Origin: JAHIGH01 sp964564035
Lineage (GTDB): Bacteria; Patescibacteriota; Microgenomatia; Levybacterales; UBA12049
Assembly: GCA_964564035.1 (NCBI GenBank)
Contig: CAZLZN010000008.1
Span: 1 to 53,331 of the forward strand
Reading direction: 5' to 3'
Length of the DNA: 53,331 nt
The position numbers and the translations under genes were made by a program. Below, piece by piece: positions 8,801 to 16,483 of this stretch. Within the stretch, counting starts at the first letter, position 1, and every line of letters begins with the position of its first letter. Below the pieces are notes generated by a model. That model was not told the origin of the DNA and did no database searches. It saw nothing but the letters and a program-made list of their open reading frames with translations.

Positions 8801-9620
8801 CATGCGTGTCAGGCATTTCGGAGGAGTCGTTATGTCGGACGTCACGCAGGGTTTGCCTAGAGTTGAAGAATTGTTTGAGATGAGGACTCCGAAGAACCTC
8901 GCGCCTATCTCAGAAATTACAGGTAAAGTGGAAGTTGAGACTCTGAACGAAGGACATAGAGTCCATGTCAAAAATACCCAGATCAAACCGCCGGAGCTTA
9001 GAGAATATTTTGTACCGCTTTCATCGACTCTGGCTGTATCCGATCAGGAAGAAGTATCGGCCGGGACTCCGCTTGCCGAGGGTGATCTTGATCCTAAAGA
9101 GATCCTAAAAATCGGCGGACTTACGATGGTGCAGAAATATTTAATTTCTGAGGTGCAGAATGTATATGAGTCACAGGGAATCGGTATCAACGATAAGCAT
9201 TTTGAGGTTATCATAAGGAAGATGTCCGACAAGATCATTGTCGAGAGTGTCGGAGACACAGCTCTTATACCGGGTGACTTTATCGCGAAGGCCAGATTTG
9301 AAGAAATGAATGCTGAAGTCTTGTCGGAAGGCGGAGAGCCCGCGACAGGTAGGCAAGTGATCTTGGGTATTACCAAATCGGCACTGTTCTCCGAGTCATG
9401 GCTTTCAGCAGCTTCGTTCCAGGAGACGACAAGATTGCTTACAGAGTCAGCAATCGAGGGTAGAGAAGATAAACTTCTGGGTCTCAAAGAGAATGTCATA
9501 ATAGGACGCTTGATTCCAGTAGCGGGACTGCATCCTGATGAGGAGGAGCAGCCGCTTGTATCAGCGGAGACGCCTGCGCTGGGGGAGACTCAAGTTGTTG
9601 AGGGTCAGCCAGCCGCGTAA
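5808..9620 (+). CDS. rpoC: DNA-directed RNA polymerase subunit beta-prime
   Basis: The 1270-residue subunit that carries the active-site Mg. The N-terminal zinc ribbon has C72, C74, C87 and C90. The metal-binding loop NADFDGDQMAVH spans about residues 549-560. A second zinc site is formed by a Cys near residue 883 and the LCKLSYGLCANC segment near 955-965. Between roughly residues 155 and 235 lies a very charged, probably coiled-coil insertion (KKKEEEEEKINKEAEDKKK), followed by more helical sequence before the conserved core resumes. The gene overlaps rpoB by one base and is co-transcribed with it. It ends directly at an inverted heptad array that may act as a transcript end. Confidence 0.98.
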   Translation: MNNRNSNKNITKDLNISDFKSLKLLLAKSDDILQWSYGEVTKPETINYRTLRPEKDGLFDERIFGPTKDWECYCGKYKRIRYRGIICDKCGVEVTLSRVRRERLGHITLASPVAHVWYFKGASSPMALLLDIPQKNLESIIYYASYLITKIDEDKKKEAIELFVSNIEKRKEALVKKKEEEEEKINKEAEDKKKELQKKVEDVQKQLIQEEVELTKRQRIMHAAESVDSESKKIDEISDTFTKLLKSLQAGSVLSEDEYYKLLEYDIPIFFSIKTGSEALLEIINNLDLSTLIAKLRTESEKASGQKYLKLVKRLRLIESLRKTGVTPAAMILGVLPVIPPDLRPMVQLSGGRFATSDLNDLYRRVINRNNRLKHLLALGAPEIILRNEKRMLQESVDSLIDSSQRTNQTAATTLRSLSDMLRGKQGRFRQNLLGKRVDYSGRSVIVVGPELQLSQCGLPKEMALEMFKPFILREVIVRGLATNIKSAKRYIKKRPPEVFDILEEITKDHPVLLNRAPTLHKLGIQAFYPVLIEGSAIQLHPCVCAGYNADFDGDQMAVHIPLSKKAQEEAVELMMPARNLLKPANGDPITLPNKEMALGIYYMTSLDEASRKTEEDEPYFGDLNSALLAYDLGSILLRQPIKVRVGQNGTAKIIETSVGRLKFNELLPDDFGFINESINASGIKKITTRAMKIYPSEQVAALIDKIKNLGFYGATLSGISVSVFDNEIIPEKQQLVKKAEVKVATIDDEYQQGLITLSEKKRLSNDVWLKTTDEIANLTWSRIQSYNPIKISIDSGGTRAGVEQLKQLSAIRGLIVDPLGKIVELPIKSNFREGLSIFEYVSSARGSRKGLTDSALKTANAGYLTRRLVDVAHEVIIREDDCGTKEGLVIGQSDKNRTSKLADRAQGRILAANVVSKTTKKVILKAGDEINEENVNLLDEHEITELTLRSPLLCKLSYGLCANCYGWDLSTKKKVEMGVPVGVIAAQSIGEPGTQLTMRVRHFGGVVMSDVTQGLPRVEELFEMRTPKNLAPISEITGKVEVETLNEGHRVHVKNTQIKPPELREYFVPLSSTLAVSDQEEVSAGTPLAEGDLDPKEILKIGGLTMVQKYLISEVQNVYESQGIGINDKHFEVIIRKMSDKIIVESVGDTALIPGDFIAKARFEEMNAEVLSEGGEPATGRQVILGITKSALFSESWLSAASFQETTRLLTESAIEGREDKLLGLKENVIIGRLIPVAGLHPDEEEQPLVSAETPALGETQVVEGQPAA

Positions 9621-9725
9621 AAAGCGAAAAGCTCAAAACGCAAAACTCAAAATAAAGTTTAAAATTTAATAAACTTTAACTTTATATTTATTTTTGCATT
9701 TTGAGCTTTGCATTTTGATTTTTCG
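9620..9725. repeat. Inverted heptad arrays after rpoC
   Basis: The left array at 9620-9654 uses units such as AAAAGCG, AAAAGCT, CAAAACG and CAAAACT. The right array at 9691-9725 uses TTTTTGC, ATTTTGA, GCTTTGC, ATTTTGA and TTTTTCG, the reverse complement of the left in the same 7-bp register. Together they can fold into a long AT-rich hairpin between rpoC and rpsL, possibly a terminator. Confidence 0.75.
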
Positions 9726-9766
9726 TTTACAGAACGGATTAAATATAAATTAATTTAAAGTTATGT

Positions 9767-9790
9767 TATAATACTTTAAATTTGGGAGGA
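9767..9790 (+). promoter_or_regulatory. rpsL -10 box and strong Shine-Dalgarno
   Basis: A perfect TATAAT at 9767-9772 has no clear -35. It is followed by GGGAGGA at 9784-9790, seven bases before the ATG. The strong ribosome site supports the rpsL start at 9798. Confidence 0.7.
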
Positions 9791-9797
9791 CGATTAT

Positions 9798-10223
9798 ATG
9801 CCGACATTATCACAATTAGCAAAAAAGGGAAGACAAAAGAGGATAAAAAAATCGCGATCGACAGCATTGAAGACGCTTTTTAATGCCAAGGATCGAGTCT
9901 ATACGCAAGCAGAGTCTCCGCAAAAGCGAGGTGTGGTTACTTTGGTTAAAACAATGACGCCGAAAAAGCCGAATTCGGCTCTGAGAAAAGTTGCCCGCGT
10001 AAAGCTTTCGAACAAGATGGAAGTAACGGCATATATTCAGGGAGTAGGACATACACTATCAGAGCACGGTATAGTTTTGGTCAAAGGCGGACGCGTACGT
10101 GATCTGCCGGGTGTAAAATATCATTTAGTTCGTGGTAAATTCGATTTGCTGGGAGTTGATGGAAGAAGGAGCTCGAGGAGTATTTACGGCACAAAGATGC
10201 CAAAAGCGGCTCCTGCTAAATAA
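9798..10223 (+). CDS. rpsL: 30S ribosomal protein uS12
   Basis: A 141-residue decoding-centre protein. It begins with the uS12 hallmark PTLSQLAKKGRQK and contains KRGVVTLVKTMTPKKPNSAL, then GGRVRDLPGVKYHLVRGKFD, the loop facing the ribosomal A site. The C-terminus RRSSRSIYGTKMPK is typical. A GGGAGGA Shine-Dalgarno site fixes the start. rpsG follows after 8 bp. Unlike the common str operon, fusA and tuf do not follow. Confidence 0.98.
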   Translation: MPTLSQLAKKGRQKRIKKSRSTALKTLFNAKDRVYTQAESPQKRGVVTLVKTMTPKKPNSALRKVARVKLSNKMEVTAYIQGVGHTLSEHGIVLVKGGRVRDLPGVKYHLVRGKFDLLGVDGRRSSRSIYGTKMPKAAPAK

Positions 10224-10231
10224 GATTAAAT

Positions 10232-10705
10232 ATGAGACACAAAAAAGCTGAAAGACGAAAAATTGAACCTGATACAATTCACAAAAGCGTACTTCTTGCT
10301 AAGCTTATAAACTATATAATGCGCGATGGGAAGAAGACTACTGCTCAGAGACAGGTGTATCTCGCGTTTGATATTATCAAAAATAAAGGCGAAGATCCGC
10401 TAAAGGTTTTTGAGAAAGCCATGCAAAATGTCGGACCAAAAGTTGAAGTAAGAGCGCGCAGGGTCGGAGGCGCAAATTATCAGGTTCCGGTTGAGGTAAG
10501 ACATGACAGAAAAATCGCTTTGGCGCTCAGATGGATAATTGAGGCGAGCCGCAAGAGAGCAAATAAGGAGTATCATACATACGGCGAAAAACTCGCGGCG
10601 GAGCTTATGGATGCTTCCAATAATTTGGGCGAGGCGATCAGGAAGAGAGACATTACACTCAAACAAGCAGAGGCCAACCGCGCCTTTTCTCACTTCAGGT
10701 TCTAA
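10232..10705 (+). CDS. rpsG: 30S ribosomal protein uS7
   Basis: A 157-residue primary 16S rRNA-binding protein of the 30S head. Family segments include NYIMRDGKKTTAQRQVYLAF, VRARRVGGANYQVPVEVR and RDITLKQAEANRAFSHFRF at the C-terminus. It lies 8 bp behind rpsL and is surely in the same operon. The next gene is on the opposite strand, so the operon ends here. Confidence 0.98.
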   Translation: MRHKKAERRKIEPDTIHKSVLLAKLINYIMRDGKKTTAQRQVYLAFDIIKNKGEDPLKVFEKAMQNVGPKVEVRARRVGGANYQVPVEVRHDRKIALALRWIIEASRKRANKEYHTYGEKLAAELMDASNNLGEAIRKRDITLKQAEANRAFSHFRF

Positions 10706-10714
10706 AGTTTTATT

Positions 10715-10993
10715 CTATTTGATCAGCCAGTAGTTGGCGATTCCGTACAGGAGGATAAGAGTAATAATTATTGTCGTGATCAGGATCCCGATCTGGTTTG
10801 CTTTTTTCCAAGCTTGCCAGCTTGCATAGAGCCAGAAAATCTGCGCTATCAGATTGAAAATCAGTCCCAGCTCGGGCATTTTGAGGGATGTAAGCAGAAA
10901 TCCCATTATCGTAAATACAGGAAGGGCGAATTGTGTTGTTTGGTCAAAGAGTGCAGGTTTATTTGTATTTTTGGAGTTATGCACTAGTATCAT
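10715..10993 (-). CDS. Small membrane protein, unrecognised
   Basis: A 92-residue protein with about three hydrophobic segments (around residues 22-36, 40-58 and 67-88) linked by short charged loops. No known family was recognised. Its start overlaps the end of the upstream cyclophilin-type gene by four bases (ATGA), so it is translationally coupled and may work at the membrane with that anchored isomerase. It is convergent with rpsG, 9 bp away. Confidence 0.7.
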   Translation of the reverse strand: MILVHNSKNTNKPALFDQTTQFALPVFTIMGFLLTSLKMPELGLIFNLIAQIFWLYASWQAWKKANQIGILITTIIITLILLYGIANYWLIK

Positions 10994-11667
10994 TCTATAA
11001 TTATATCGAGGATCTTGTCGCCTTTTTCTATTTTGTTGACCACGCTCATTCCGGATTCGACTTTGCCGAAATTGGTGTATTGGCCGTTTAAATGTGATGA
11101 TTGAGATTTTGTTATAAAGAATTGTGAATCGTTTGAAACTATTACGCCTTGTTGGTTTTTTATTCCCGCCATACCTACAGATCCTTCTTCAAAAGGCAGT
11201 TGATTTATTTCTGTTTGCGTAAGTCCTCCACCTGTCCCGTCGCCTTTTGGGTCGCCTCCCTGGATGACCCAGTCTTCTACGCGGTGGAAGGTCAAGTTTT
11301 TGTAAAAACCCTTGTCGGATTTATCGATGAAATTTTTGACGGTATTCGGAGCGTATTGTCCGAATATAGTTAAAACTATATCGCCTTTTGATGTTTTGAT
11401 TGTTGCCGAGTATGTGGCCTTCAATCCTTCTTCGACACCAAATGTCGGGACAATTGGAGGTTTGGTCGGTATGTTATTCAGGGCGTTGTCCTGACCTGCT
11501 TTTGGGGTCAATAGCGTCAATTCAAGGTTGGCCTGGTCGGAGCCGGGTAATGCAGGAGTTGGATACTGGAAAAACATTTTCTTGATCGTGTCCTGCTGGG
11601 TAATATAGAAAATGCCGATAAAGACTCCTATAAGCACCAGTGCCATGGATAAGTAGAATTTGTTCAT
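10990..11667 (-). CDS. Membrane-anchored cyclophilin-type peptidyl-prolyl isomerase
   Basis: A 225-residue protein with an N-terminal membrane segment (about residues 5-24), a Pro-rich linker and a cyclophilin domain from about residue 84. The domain has the family pattern TSKGDIVLTIFGQYAPNTVK, then LTFHRVEDWVIQGGDP with the catalytic Arg, and SQFFITKSQSSHLNGQYTNF. It should act outside the cytoplasm on secreted proteins, accelerating proline isomerisation. The start is 8 nt after a TATAAT box (11681-11676) with TTGATA 16 bp upstream, so the mRNA is predicted to be nearly leaderless. It is divergent from lepA and shares a compact promoter region with it. Confidence 0.92.
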   Translation of the reverse strand: MNKFYLSMALVLIGVFIGIFYITQQDTIKKMFFQYPTPALPGSDQANLELTLLTPKAGQDNALNNIPTKPPIVPTFGVEEGLKATYSATIKTSKGDIVLTIFGQYAPNTVKNFIDKSDKGFYKNLTFHRVEDWVIQGGDPKGDGTGGGLTQTEINQLPFEEGSVGMAGIKNQQGVIVSNDSQFFITKSQSSHLNGQYTNFGKVESGMSVVNKIEKGDKILDIIIE

Positions 11668-11675
11668 GCTATTTT

Positions 11676-11720
11676 ATTATATCAGTAAATTTTGCACTAT
11701 CAAGCTAAATAAAGTAAAAT
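11676..11720. promoter_or_regulatory. Overlapping divergent promoters of the isomerase gene and lepA
   Basis: Minus strand: TTGATA, 16 bp, TATAAT, then 8 nt to the ATG of the isomerase. Plus strand: TTGCAC at 11692-11697, 17 bp, TAAAAT at 11715-11720, pointing to a start near 11727, directly ahead of the second in-frame ATG of lepA. The two -35 regions nearly overlap. Confidence 0.55.
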
Positions 11721-11721
11721 T

Positions 11722-13497
11722 ATGAACATGATAAAACAGTCACAGATAAGAAATTTCGCGATCATAGCACATGTTGATCATGGTAAGTCTACGCTTTCGG
11801 ACAGACTGCTTGAGATTACCAATACAGTTCCAAAGGATAAGCTTCAGGAGCAATTTCTGGATCAGAACGTAATTTCGAGGAGGCGGGGCATAACTATCAA
11901 GCTGGCACCGGTCAGAATGAATTACTCTGAAGGACAGGAGGATTATCAATTGAATTTGATCGATACGCCGGGACACGTTGATTTTTCTTATGAAGTTTCC
12001 AGGACGCTGGCCGCGTGTGAAGGCGCTGTTTTACTTGTTGATGCGACGCAGGGAATTCAGGCTCAGACTGTAGCACATTATCAGGTGGCAAAAAAACTGG
12101 GACTTAGGATGATCCCGGTTCTCAATAAGATAGATCTGCCAAACGCACAGACACAGATAGTAAAAAAGGAGCTTGAGGCTTTTGGTTTTGATGAAAGTGA
12201 GATCATGTCGATCTCAGCCAAGACAGGCGAAAATGTTGATGTTCTACTGGCAAGAATAGTCAGAGAGATACCGCCGCCCGGAGGTTCTGAAAATAGCGAG
12301 CTGAGAGCGTTGATTTTTGATGCGGTATATGATGAGTATCAGGGCGTTATAGCGTATATCAGGGTGATTGATGGAGCGATAAAAAAAGGGGACGGGATAC
12401 AGTTTTATCAAAATGGTGTCAAAACGCTGGTAACAGAGGCAGGCATGTTCACGCCGTTTTTGAAGGAAACTGGAGAATTGGGGACAGGCGAGATAGGCTA
12501 TATTGTCGGCAGTATAAAAGATATACGCCAGTGCAGGGTGGGTGACACGGTAGTAAGTGAAAAATTAAAAATGAAAAATGAAAAATTGATTGATGAGAAT
12601 GGAAATATTGTTGAGGCACTGCCGGGGTATAAGACTCCGCAGTCTATGGTTTTTTTCGGTGTTTATCCGAAAGATACTAATGATTTTGGTCATTTGAGAG
12701 AGTCTTTGGGCAAACTGACTCTTAATGATACGGCCTTGACATATTCAGAAGAGTACAGCGCTTATCTAGGGAGCGGTTTCAGGGTAGGATTTCTGGGGCT
12801 TCTTCACGCGGATATTGTAAAAGAAAGGCTCAAGACCGAGTTCGGTCTGGATCTTTTGCTTACCATGCCTCAGGTTTTGTACAAGCGGGTGTCGGATGAG
12901 GAAATTCTTGAGCCGTATATGCTGCTCAATGTTTACGCTCCATCAGAATTTGTCGGCAATGTCATGACTGTTTGTCAAAAAAAGAAAGGGACACTTCTTG
13001 ATATGCAGTATCATGAGGCTTATGCTGTTTTGTCTTATGAAATGCCTTATTCGATGTTTATACGGGGGCTGTCAGGCGAGATCAAGTCGGTTACGTCAGG
13101 TTTTGGCAGTATTGATTATGAGCTTTCCGATTATAAACAGGCGGATCTCGTGAAGCTTGAGATAATGATTAACGGGAATCCGATCGATGTTTTGTCGGAG
13201 CTTGTTTACAGAGATGAGGCAAATTATGTGGCGCGGGATAAGGCTCAGAAGCTGAAAGAGTCGCTTGATCGACAGCAGTTCAGGCAGATTATTCAGGCGA
13301 CTATAAATAATAATATTATTGCTAGAGAAGAGATTCCGCCGTTTCGCAAGGATGTTTTGGCGAAAATGAGCGGCGGAGACAGAACAAGAAAAGATAAGCT
13401 TCTTGAAGCTCAGAAGAAGGGAAAGAAAAGGATGATCCAGTCAGGCAAAGTGGCGCTGTCGCAAGAGGCTTTGTTTTCACTGATATCGGATAACTGA
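11722..13497 (+). CDS. lepA: Elongation factor 4 (LepA) GTPase
   Basis: A 591-residue translational GTPase that acts on the ribosome. The G motifs are clear: AHVDHGKST (G1), RRGITI (switch I), DTPGHVDFSYEV (G3), NKIDLP (G4) and SAKTG (G5). The EF-G-like C-terminal part and the LepA-specific tail with FRKDVLAKMSGGDRTRKDKL are complete. In-frame ATGs occur at 11722 and 11728; promoter geometry favours a leaderless message starting at the second. Around residues 280-300, between VGDTV and ALPGYK, the protein is about ten residues longer than I expect for LepA. That insert is encoded by an A-rich 7-bp repeat (12560-12587). Confidence 0.97.
   Translation: MNMIKQSQIRNFAIIAHVDHGKSTLSDRLLEITNTVPKDKLQEQFLDQNVISRRRGITIKLAPVRMNYSEGQEDYQLNLIDTPGHVDFSYEVSRTLAACEGAVLLVDATQGIQAQTVAHYQVAKKLGLRMIPVLNKIDLPNAQTQIVKKELEAFGFDESEIMSISAKTGENVDVLLARIVREIPPPGGSENSELRALIFDAVYDEYQGVIAYIRVIDGAIKKGDGIQFYQNGVKTLVTEAGMFTPFLKETGELGTGEIGYIVGSIKDIRQCRVGDTVVSEKLKMKNEKLIDENGNIVEALPGYKTPQSMVFFGVYPKDTNDFGHLRESLGKLTLNDTALTYSEEYSAYLGSGFRVGFLGLLHADIVKERLKTEFGLDLLLTMPQVLYKRVSDEEILEPYMLLNVYAPSEFVGNVMTVCQKKKGTLLDMQYHEAYAVLSYEMPYSMFIRGLSGEIKSVTSGFGSIDYELSDYKQADLVKLEIMINGNPIDVLSELVYRDEANYVARDKAQKLKESLDRQQFRQIIQATINNNIIAREEIPPFRKDVLAKMSGGDRTRKDKLLEAQKKGKKRMIQSGKVALSQEALFSLISDN
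12560..12587 (+). repeat. In-frame heptad array inside lepA
   Basis: Four exact-register units, AAAAATT, AAAAATG, AAAAATG and AAAAATT, encode the segment KLKMKNEKL between two conserved LepA blocks. The words match the style of the intergenic heptads in this window. The array looks like a tolerated insertion in a surface loop. Confidence 0.75.
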
Positions 13498-13507
13498 TTG
13501 TATAATC

Positions 13508-14788
13508 TCAGAATGCGTAGAGAGCCAGGGGGATTTCCATTTCGTCCGCGCTCAATCCTCCATGGTGGCCGCGGTATTTTATTTCAAACTTGTCTTTTTC
13601 ATACCACCAGACTGTTTCGTGCGGCTTGCATACTATTACCAGGTTGCCTACCCGGTTCATGAATAATGCAGACGGCGCCGTATTGCCAAAAAAGCTCTGA
13701 TCGATTAAGTCGGTTGTTTTGTAGACTATGGCAATCGATGATAATTTTTCGCTAAGAAATTTTTGCGCTTCATCCAGATTTTCTTCTTTGATGTGGAGAA
13801 ACATATCCCTGCAAGATCCGGCTCCGACAATATGTTCTCCTTTTTTATTCTGTTTGATCCACGGGATTATTTCGGGGAATTTGAGATTGAGATATACTGT
13901 TGTCTGCGGATCGATCGCCGTTTGGCCGTGATCGGCAGTCATAATAAAGAGAGTGTTTTTAAGTCTGCCGCTTAGTTTTTCCATAAATAGTTTTTGCATT
14001 GAATATAGAAATATTTCTGCTTCGGCGTTTGCCTGCCCGGAATCCGGTCCATATGTATGCGCGACAGAGTCGTAATTTCCGAAATAAATATAATAATAGG
14101 ATTTTTGCCGGTTAGTTAATATATGATCGGTAAGGTTTGTTAGAGTTTCCGGGAATGTGCCGCAAGGAATAATTGTTGAGCCTTTTGAGAGCGCGATATT
14201 GTAGGGAGATTTGCTGATTTCGTTATTAATAAACTGAAAGGAGGATATATTTTTTGCCTGCAACCATGAATAAAATGTGCTGTAGGGGAAAATTTTTTCT
14301 GCCATAATATCTGACGCCTCCAGAGTGTTTCGTTCTTTAGATCCAGCATATGAATATAGAAGAGGAGTTATAACAGTATCGAGTTCCGGCTCGTAATAAT
14401 TCCATTCATATACTCCGCTTTGGCTGACGTTCAAGCCCGTATTAATCGTAGTAATTTGCGCGGATGTAGTTGAGGGAAATTGTGAAGTTATTTTTGATAC
14501 TACTCCGTTTTTTATCAGCAGATCCAAAAATGGATATTTATCAGATAGCTCTGTAAATTTTTTCCAGCCAAAGCCGTCGACAAGCAGTAAGATTACCTTG
14601 TCGTATTCTTGGGGCAAGTTTCCGTAAATATCTTCAGGAAAAGAATCGGAATGAGGTCCGTTTTCGCTTAAAGCTTTTTTAATCAATGGAGGGATGTTGG
14701 AGAAGCAATACGATTCATAAAGCGGTTTGATGAAATTTCCCCTGGATTTTGAACTGTCAATGAATTCAACGGATTTGGAATTTATCAT
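13508..14788 (-). CDS. Alkaline phosphatase-superfamily phosphodiesterase/pyrophosphatase-like protein
   Basis: A 426-residue protein of the type I phosphodiesterase/nucleotide pyrophosphatase fold. The metal-binding start VILLLVDGFGW has the conserved Asp, FPSTTSAQITTINTG carries the Thr nucleophile region, and TADHGQTAID provides the Asp-His metal ligands near the C-terminal half. A late histidine, KYRGHHGGLSADEMEIPL, matches the family's closing GxHGG pattern. No signal peptide is seen, so it is probably cytoplasmic. The substrate is unknown. It lies 13 bp downstream of the surface-protein gene on the same strand and may be co-transcribed with it; a TATAAT also overlaps the upstream stop codon. 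Confidence 0.88.
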   Translation of the reverse strand: MINSKSVEFIDSSKSRGNFIKPLYESYCFSNIPPLIKKALSENGPHSDSFPEDIYGNLPQEYDKVILLLVDGFGWKKFTELSDKYPFLDLLIKNGVVSKITSQFPSTTSAQITTINTGLNVSQSGVYEWNYYEPELDTVITPLLYSYAGSKERNTLEASDIMAEKIFPYSTFYSWLQAKNISSFQFINNEISKSPYNIALSKGSTIIPCGTFPETLTNLTDHILTNRQKSYYYIYFGNYDSVAHTYGPDSGQANAEAEIFLYSMQKLFMEKLSGRLKNTLFIMTADHGQTAIDPQTTVYLNLKFPEIIPWIKQNKKGEHIVGAGSCRDMFLHIKEENLDEAQKFLSEKLSSIAIVYKTTDLIDQSFFGNTAPSALFMNRVGNLVIVCKPHETVWWYEKDKFEIKYRGHHGGLSADEMEIPLALYAF

Positions 14789-14801
14789 GTAACTATGCCG
14801 A

Positions 14802-16013
14802 TTATAACATGAAGAAGAGCAGGCTTCCTCCGATCATGAAGAACAGGGCTATAGCACCTATTCCGAGAGCTGAGTCAAATACTCCTGTTTCGGCCATAGT
14901 CGGAGTAGGCGTGAAGGTTGAGGTCGGTGTTGTCGGCCCTCCGGGCGTAGCGGTCGCGCCACCTTGGACTATAATTGTTTGTTCGCATGAAGTCGCGCTG
15001 CTGGAATCACCGGAGTTGTCCGTAAGTACAGCAGATGCGGTGTATGTGCCTTCATTTGGATATTCGTGAGAAATTGAGACGTTGACTGAGCTTGTTCCGA
15101 TACCGCCGGATGTAGTTATGTCTCCGCTTACCGCGCCGTCACCAAAGTTGAAGTTGACCTTGCTGACTGTGCCGTCGTTGTCGTTGCCGTTGACGGTGAA
15201 AGTGATGGCAAATGGCGCTATGCCAGTTGTCGCCCTATCAACCGCCAGGCTGTTACAGATAGGCACTTGATTGGTGGATGCCGATCCCGTCCCGGTTGGG
15301 GCCGGGGAAAGCGTTGGGGTAAGGGTTGGCGTTGGGGTGCTGACGGTTGTATCTGTAGGTTCAGGCGTTTCTGTCGGTTCTATGGTGGGCGTTATTGTGC
15401 CTGTTGGAACCGGTTCGGTAGGTGTTGTTGAGGAGGCTCCGATAGTAATGGCAGCCGGTTCTGTGGATGAGAGTACATTTTCGCTGGCCTGATCCCCTGA
15501 CCCTATTGATAGTACCTGCGTAGTCTGACCATATGTGACAAGTGTTGGCTGGTCGGGCGGCGTGTCGGCCAGAGCAACGAAGGTAACCGTGCCTGCTTTG
15601 GCGAGGCTTTGGATCGCTTTGGTAGGATCTGATCCTACAGACATGGTTATTTCGATTTTGCCTGCCGTATAAACAGGGCCTTCCATTATGGTCGGGAATA
15701 CCAATGTGTTTGGAGCGAATGCGTCGGAGCTTTTAGTTGCCAGCTTGTCGGAGTCATAAAGGATCTGCAGTTTTACAAAAGATACGAGATTGGTTCCGGG
15801 GTCTACCATTATATCAAGCGGTATTTCGTCGCCAACGCTTTTTTGGATCGGACTGGATTGGGACGACGTGGGGGTAAAGTTCAGTAAAGTAGATTTTTGG
15901 GCCTGAGTTCTGACTTGCTGCTGCTGCTGAAGAAAGTATATCGTCACCGGTATACCTATAATAAGTATGACTATAAAACCAATTAAGAGCAGTTTTTTAC
16001 CACTAAAATTCAT
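14802..16013 (-). CDS. Membrane-anchored surface protein with cohesin-like and PKD domains
   Basis: A 403-residue extracellular protein. It has an N-terminal membrane segment (about 7-29), a cohesin-like beta domain (about 33-190, with VGDEIPLDIMVDPGTNLVSF and ITMSVGSD), a Thr/Pro linker of TPTPTLTP type (195-245), a PKD-like domain (about 250-345, VNFNFGDGAV and ISHEYPNEGTYTASAVLTD), a second Thr/Pro linker, and a C-terminal hydrophobic helix. The segment MAETG just before the last helix resembles a sortase-type LPxTG/LAxTG signal, but no basic tail follows, so cell-wall sorting is uncertain. It probably projects from the envelope for adhesion or stalk-like display. A TTGACA-16-TATACG promoter lies upstream. 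Confidence 0.85.
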   Translation of the reverse strand: MNFSGKKLLLIGFIVILIIGIPVTIYFLQQQQQVRTQAQKSTLLNFTPTSSQSSPIQKSVGDEIPLDIMVDPGTNLVSFVKLQILYDSDKLATKSSDAFAPNTLVFPTIMEGPVYTAGKIEITMSVGSDPTKAIQSLAKAGTVTFVALADTPPDQPTLVTYGQTTQVLSIGSGDQASENVLSSTEPAAITIGASSTTPTEPVPTGTITPTIEPTETPEPTDTTVSTPTPTLTPTLSPAPTGTGSASTNQVPICNSLAVDRATTGIAPFAITFTVNGNDNDGTVSKVNFNFGDGAVSGDITTSGGIGTSSVNVSISHEYPNEGTYTASAVLTDNSGDSSSATSCEQTIIVQGGATATPGGPTTPTSTFTPTPTMAETGVFDSALGIGAIALFFMIGGSLLFFML

Positions 16014-16049
16014 ACAGAAATAATTACAGCAAAATGCTTCAGTTTTAAT

Positions 16050-16077
16050 CGTATATTAATAAATGTAGTTGTGTCAA
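16050..16077 (-). promoter_or_regulatory. Promoter of the PKD surface-protein gene
   Basis: On the minus strand TTGACA (16077-16072) is followed after 16 bp by TATACG (16055-16050), leaving about 30 nt before the start codon. The -35 to -10 region shares a 23-bp near-identical stretch with 31501-31523. Confidence 0.55.
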
Positions 16078-16103
16078 GCACCGAATCAATTTTCTATAGG
16101 TTA

Positions 16104-16133
16104 TTGACAAGGAACGGGGAGCTGTTGTATAAA
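16104..16133 (+). promoter_or_regulatory. groESL promoter (TTGACA-18-TATAAA)
   Basis: TTGACA at 16104-16109 and TATAAA at 16128-16133 are separated by 18 bp, leaving a leader of about 40 nt before groES. No CIRCE element (TTAGCACTC-N9-GAGTGCTAA) is seen, so HrcA control is not indicated. Confidence 0.7.
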
Positions 16134-16181
16134 TTAGCATATCAAAGTTTCAAGTGATAAATTATAAATAATTATACTGTT

Positions 16182-16481
16182 ATGGCAACTAAATTAAATA
16201 TTAAACCATTATTCGACAACATTCTTGTAAAGCCGCATAAGGCAGAGGAAAAAACAACAAGCGGAATCTATTTGCCTGAATCTGCAAAAGAAAAACCTCA
16301 GATCGGAGAAGTTATGGCTATAGGTGATGGGGCAAGAGATGAGAGCGGCAAATTAATTCCAATGGTAGTAAAGGTCGGACAGAAAGTGATGTATACAAAA
16401 TGGGGCGGTAACGAAGTAAAAGTAGGCGGAGAAGAATGGAAACTCGTCAAACAATCTGATATACTGGCAATCGTTAACTAG
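16182..16481 (+). CDS. groES: Co-chaperonin GroES
   Basis: A 99-residue lid protein of the GroEL folding chamber. Family segments are IKPLFDNILVKPHKAEEKTT, the mobile loop with SGIYLPESAKEKPQ, and GQKVMYTKWGGNEVKVGGEEW. It is followed by groEL after a 65-bp spacer made almost wholly of heptad repeats. Confidence 0.98.
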   Translation: MATKLNIKPLFDNILVKPHKAEEKTTSGIYLPESAKEKPQIGEVMAIGDGARDESGKLIPMVVKVGQKVMYTKWGGNEVKVGGEEWKLVKQSDILAIVN

Positions 16482-16483
16482 GT

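Noticed and set aside
14809..15492. Plus-strand ORFs rich in Val and Gly opposite the surface-protein gene
   Set aside because: They are shadows of the Thr/Pro-rich linker of the real minus-strand gene.
16104..16181. CIRCE heat-shock operator ahead of groES
   Set aside because: TTAGCA and TGATAA occur, but the inverted-repeat pattern is absent.
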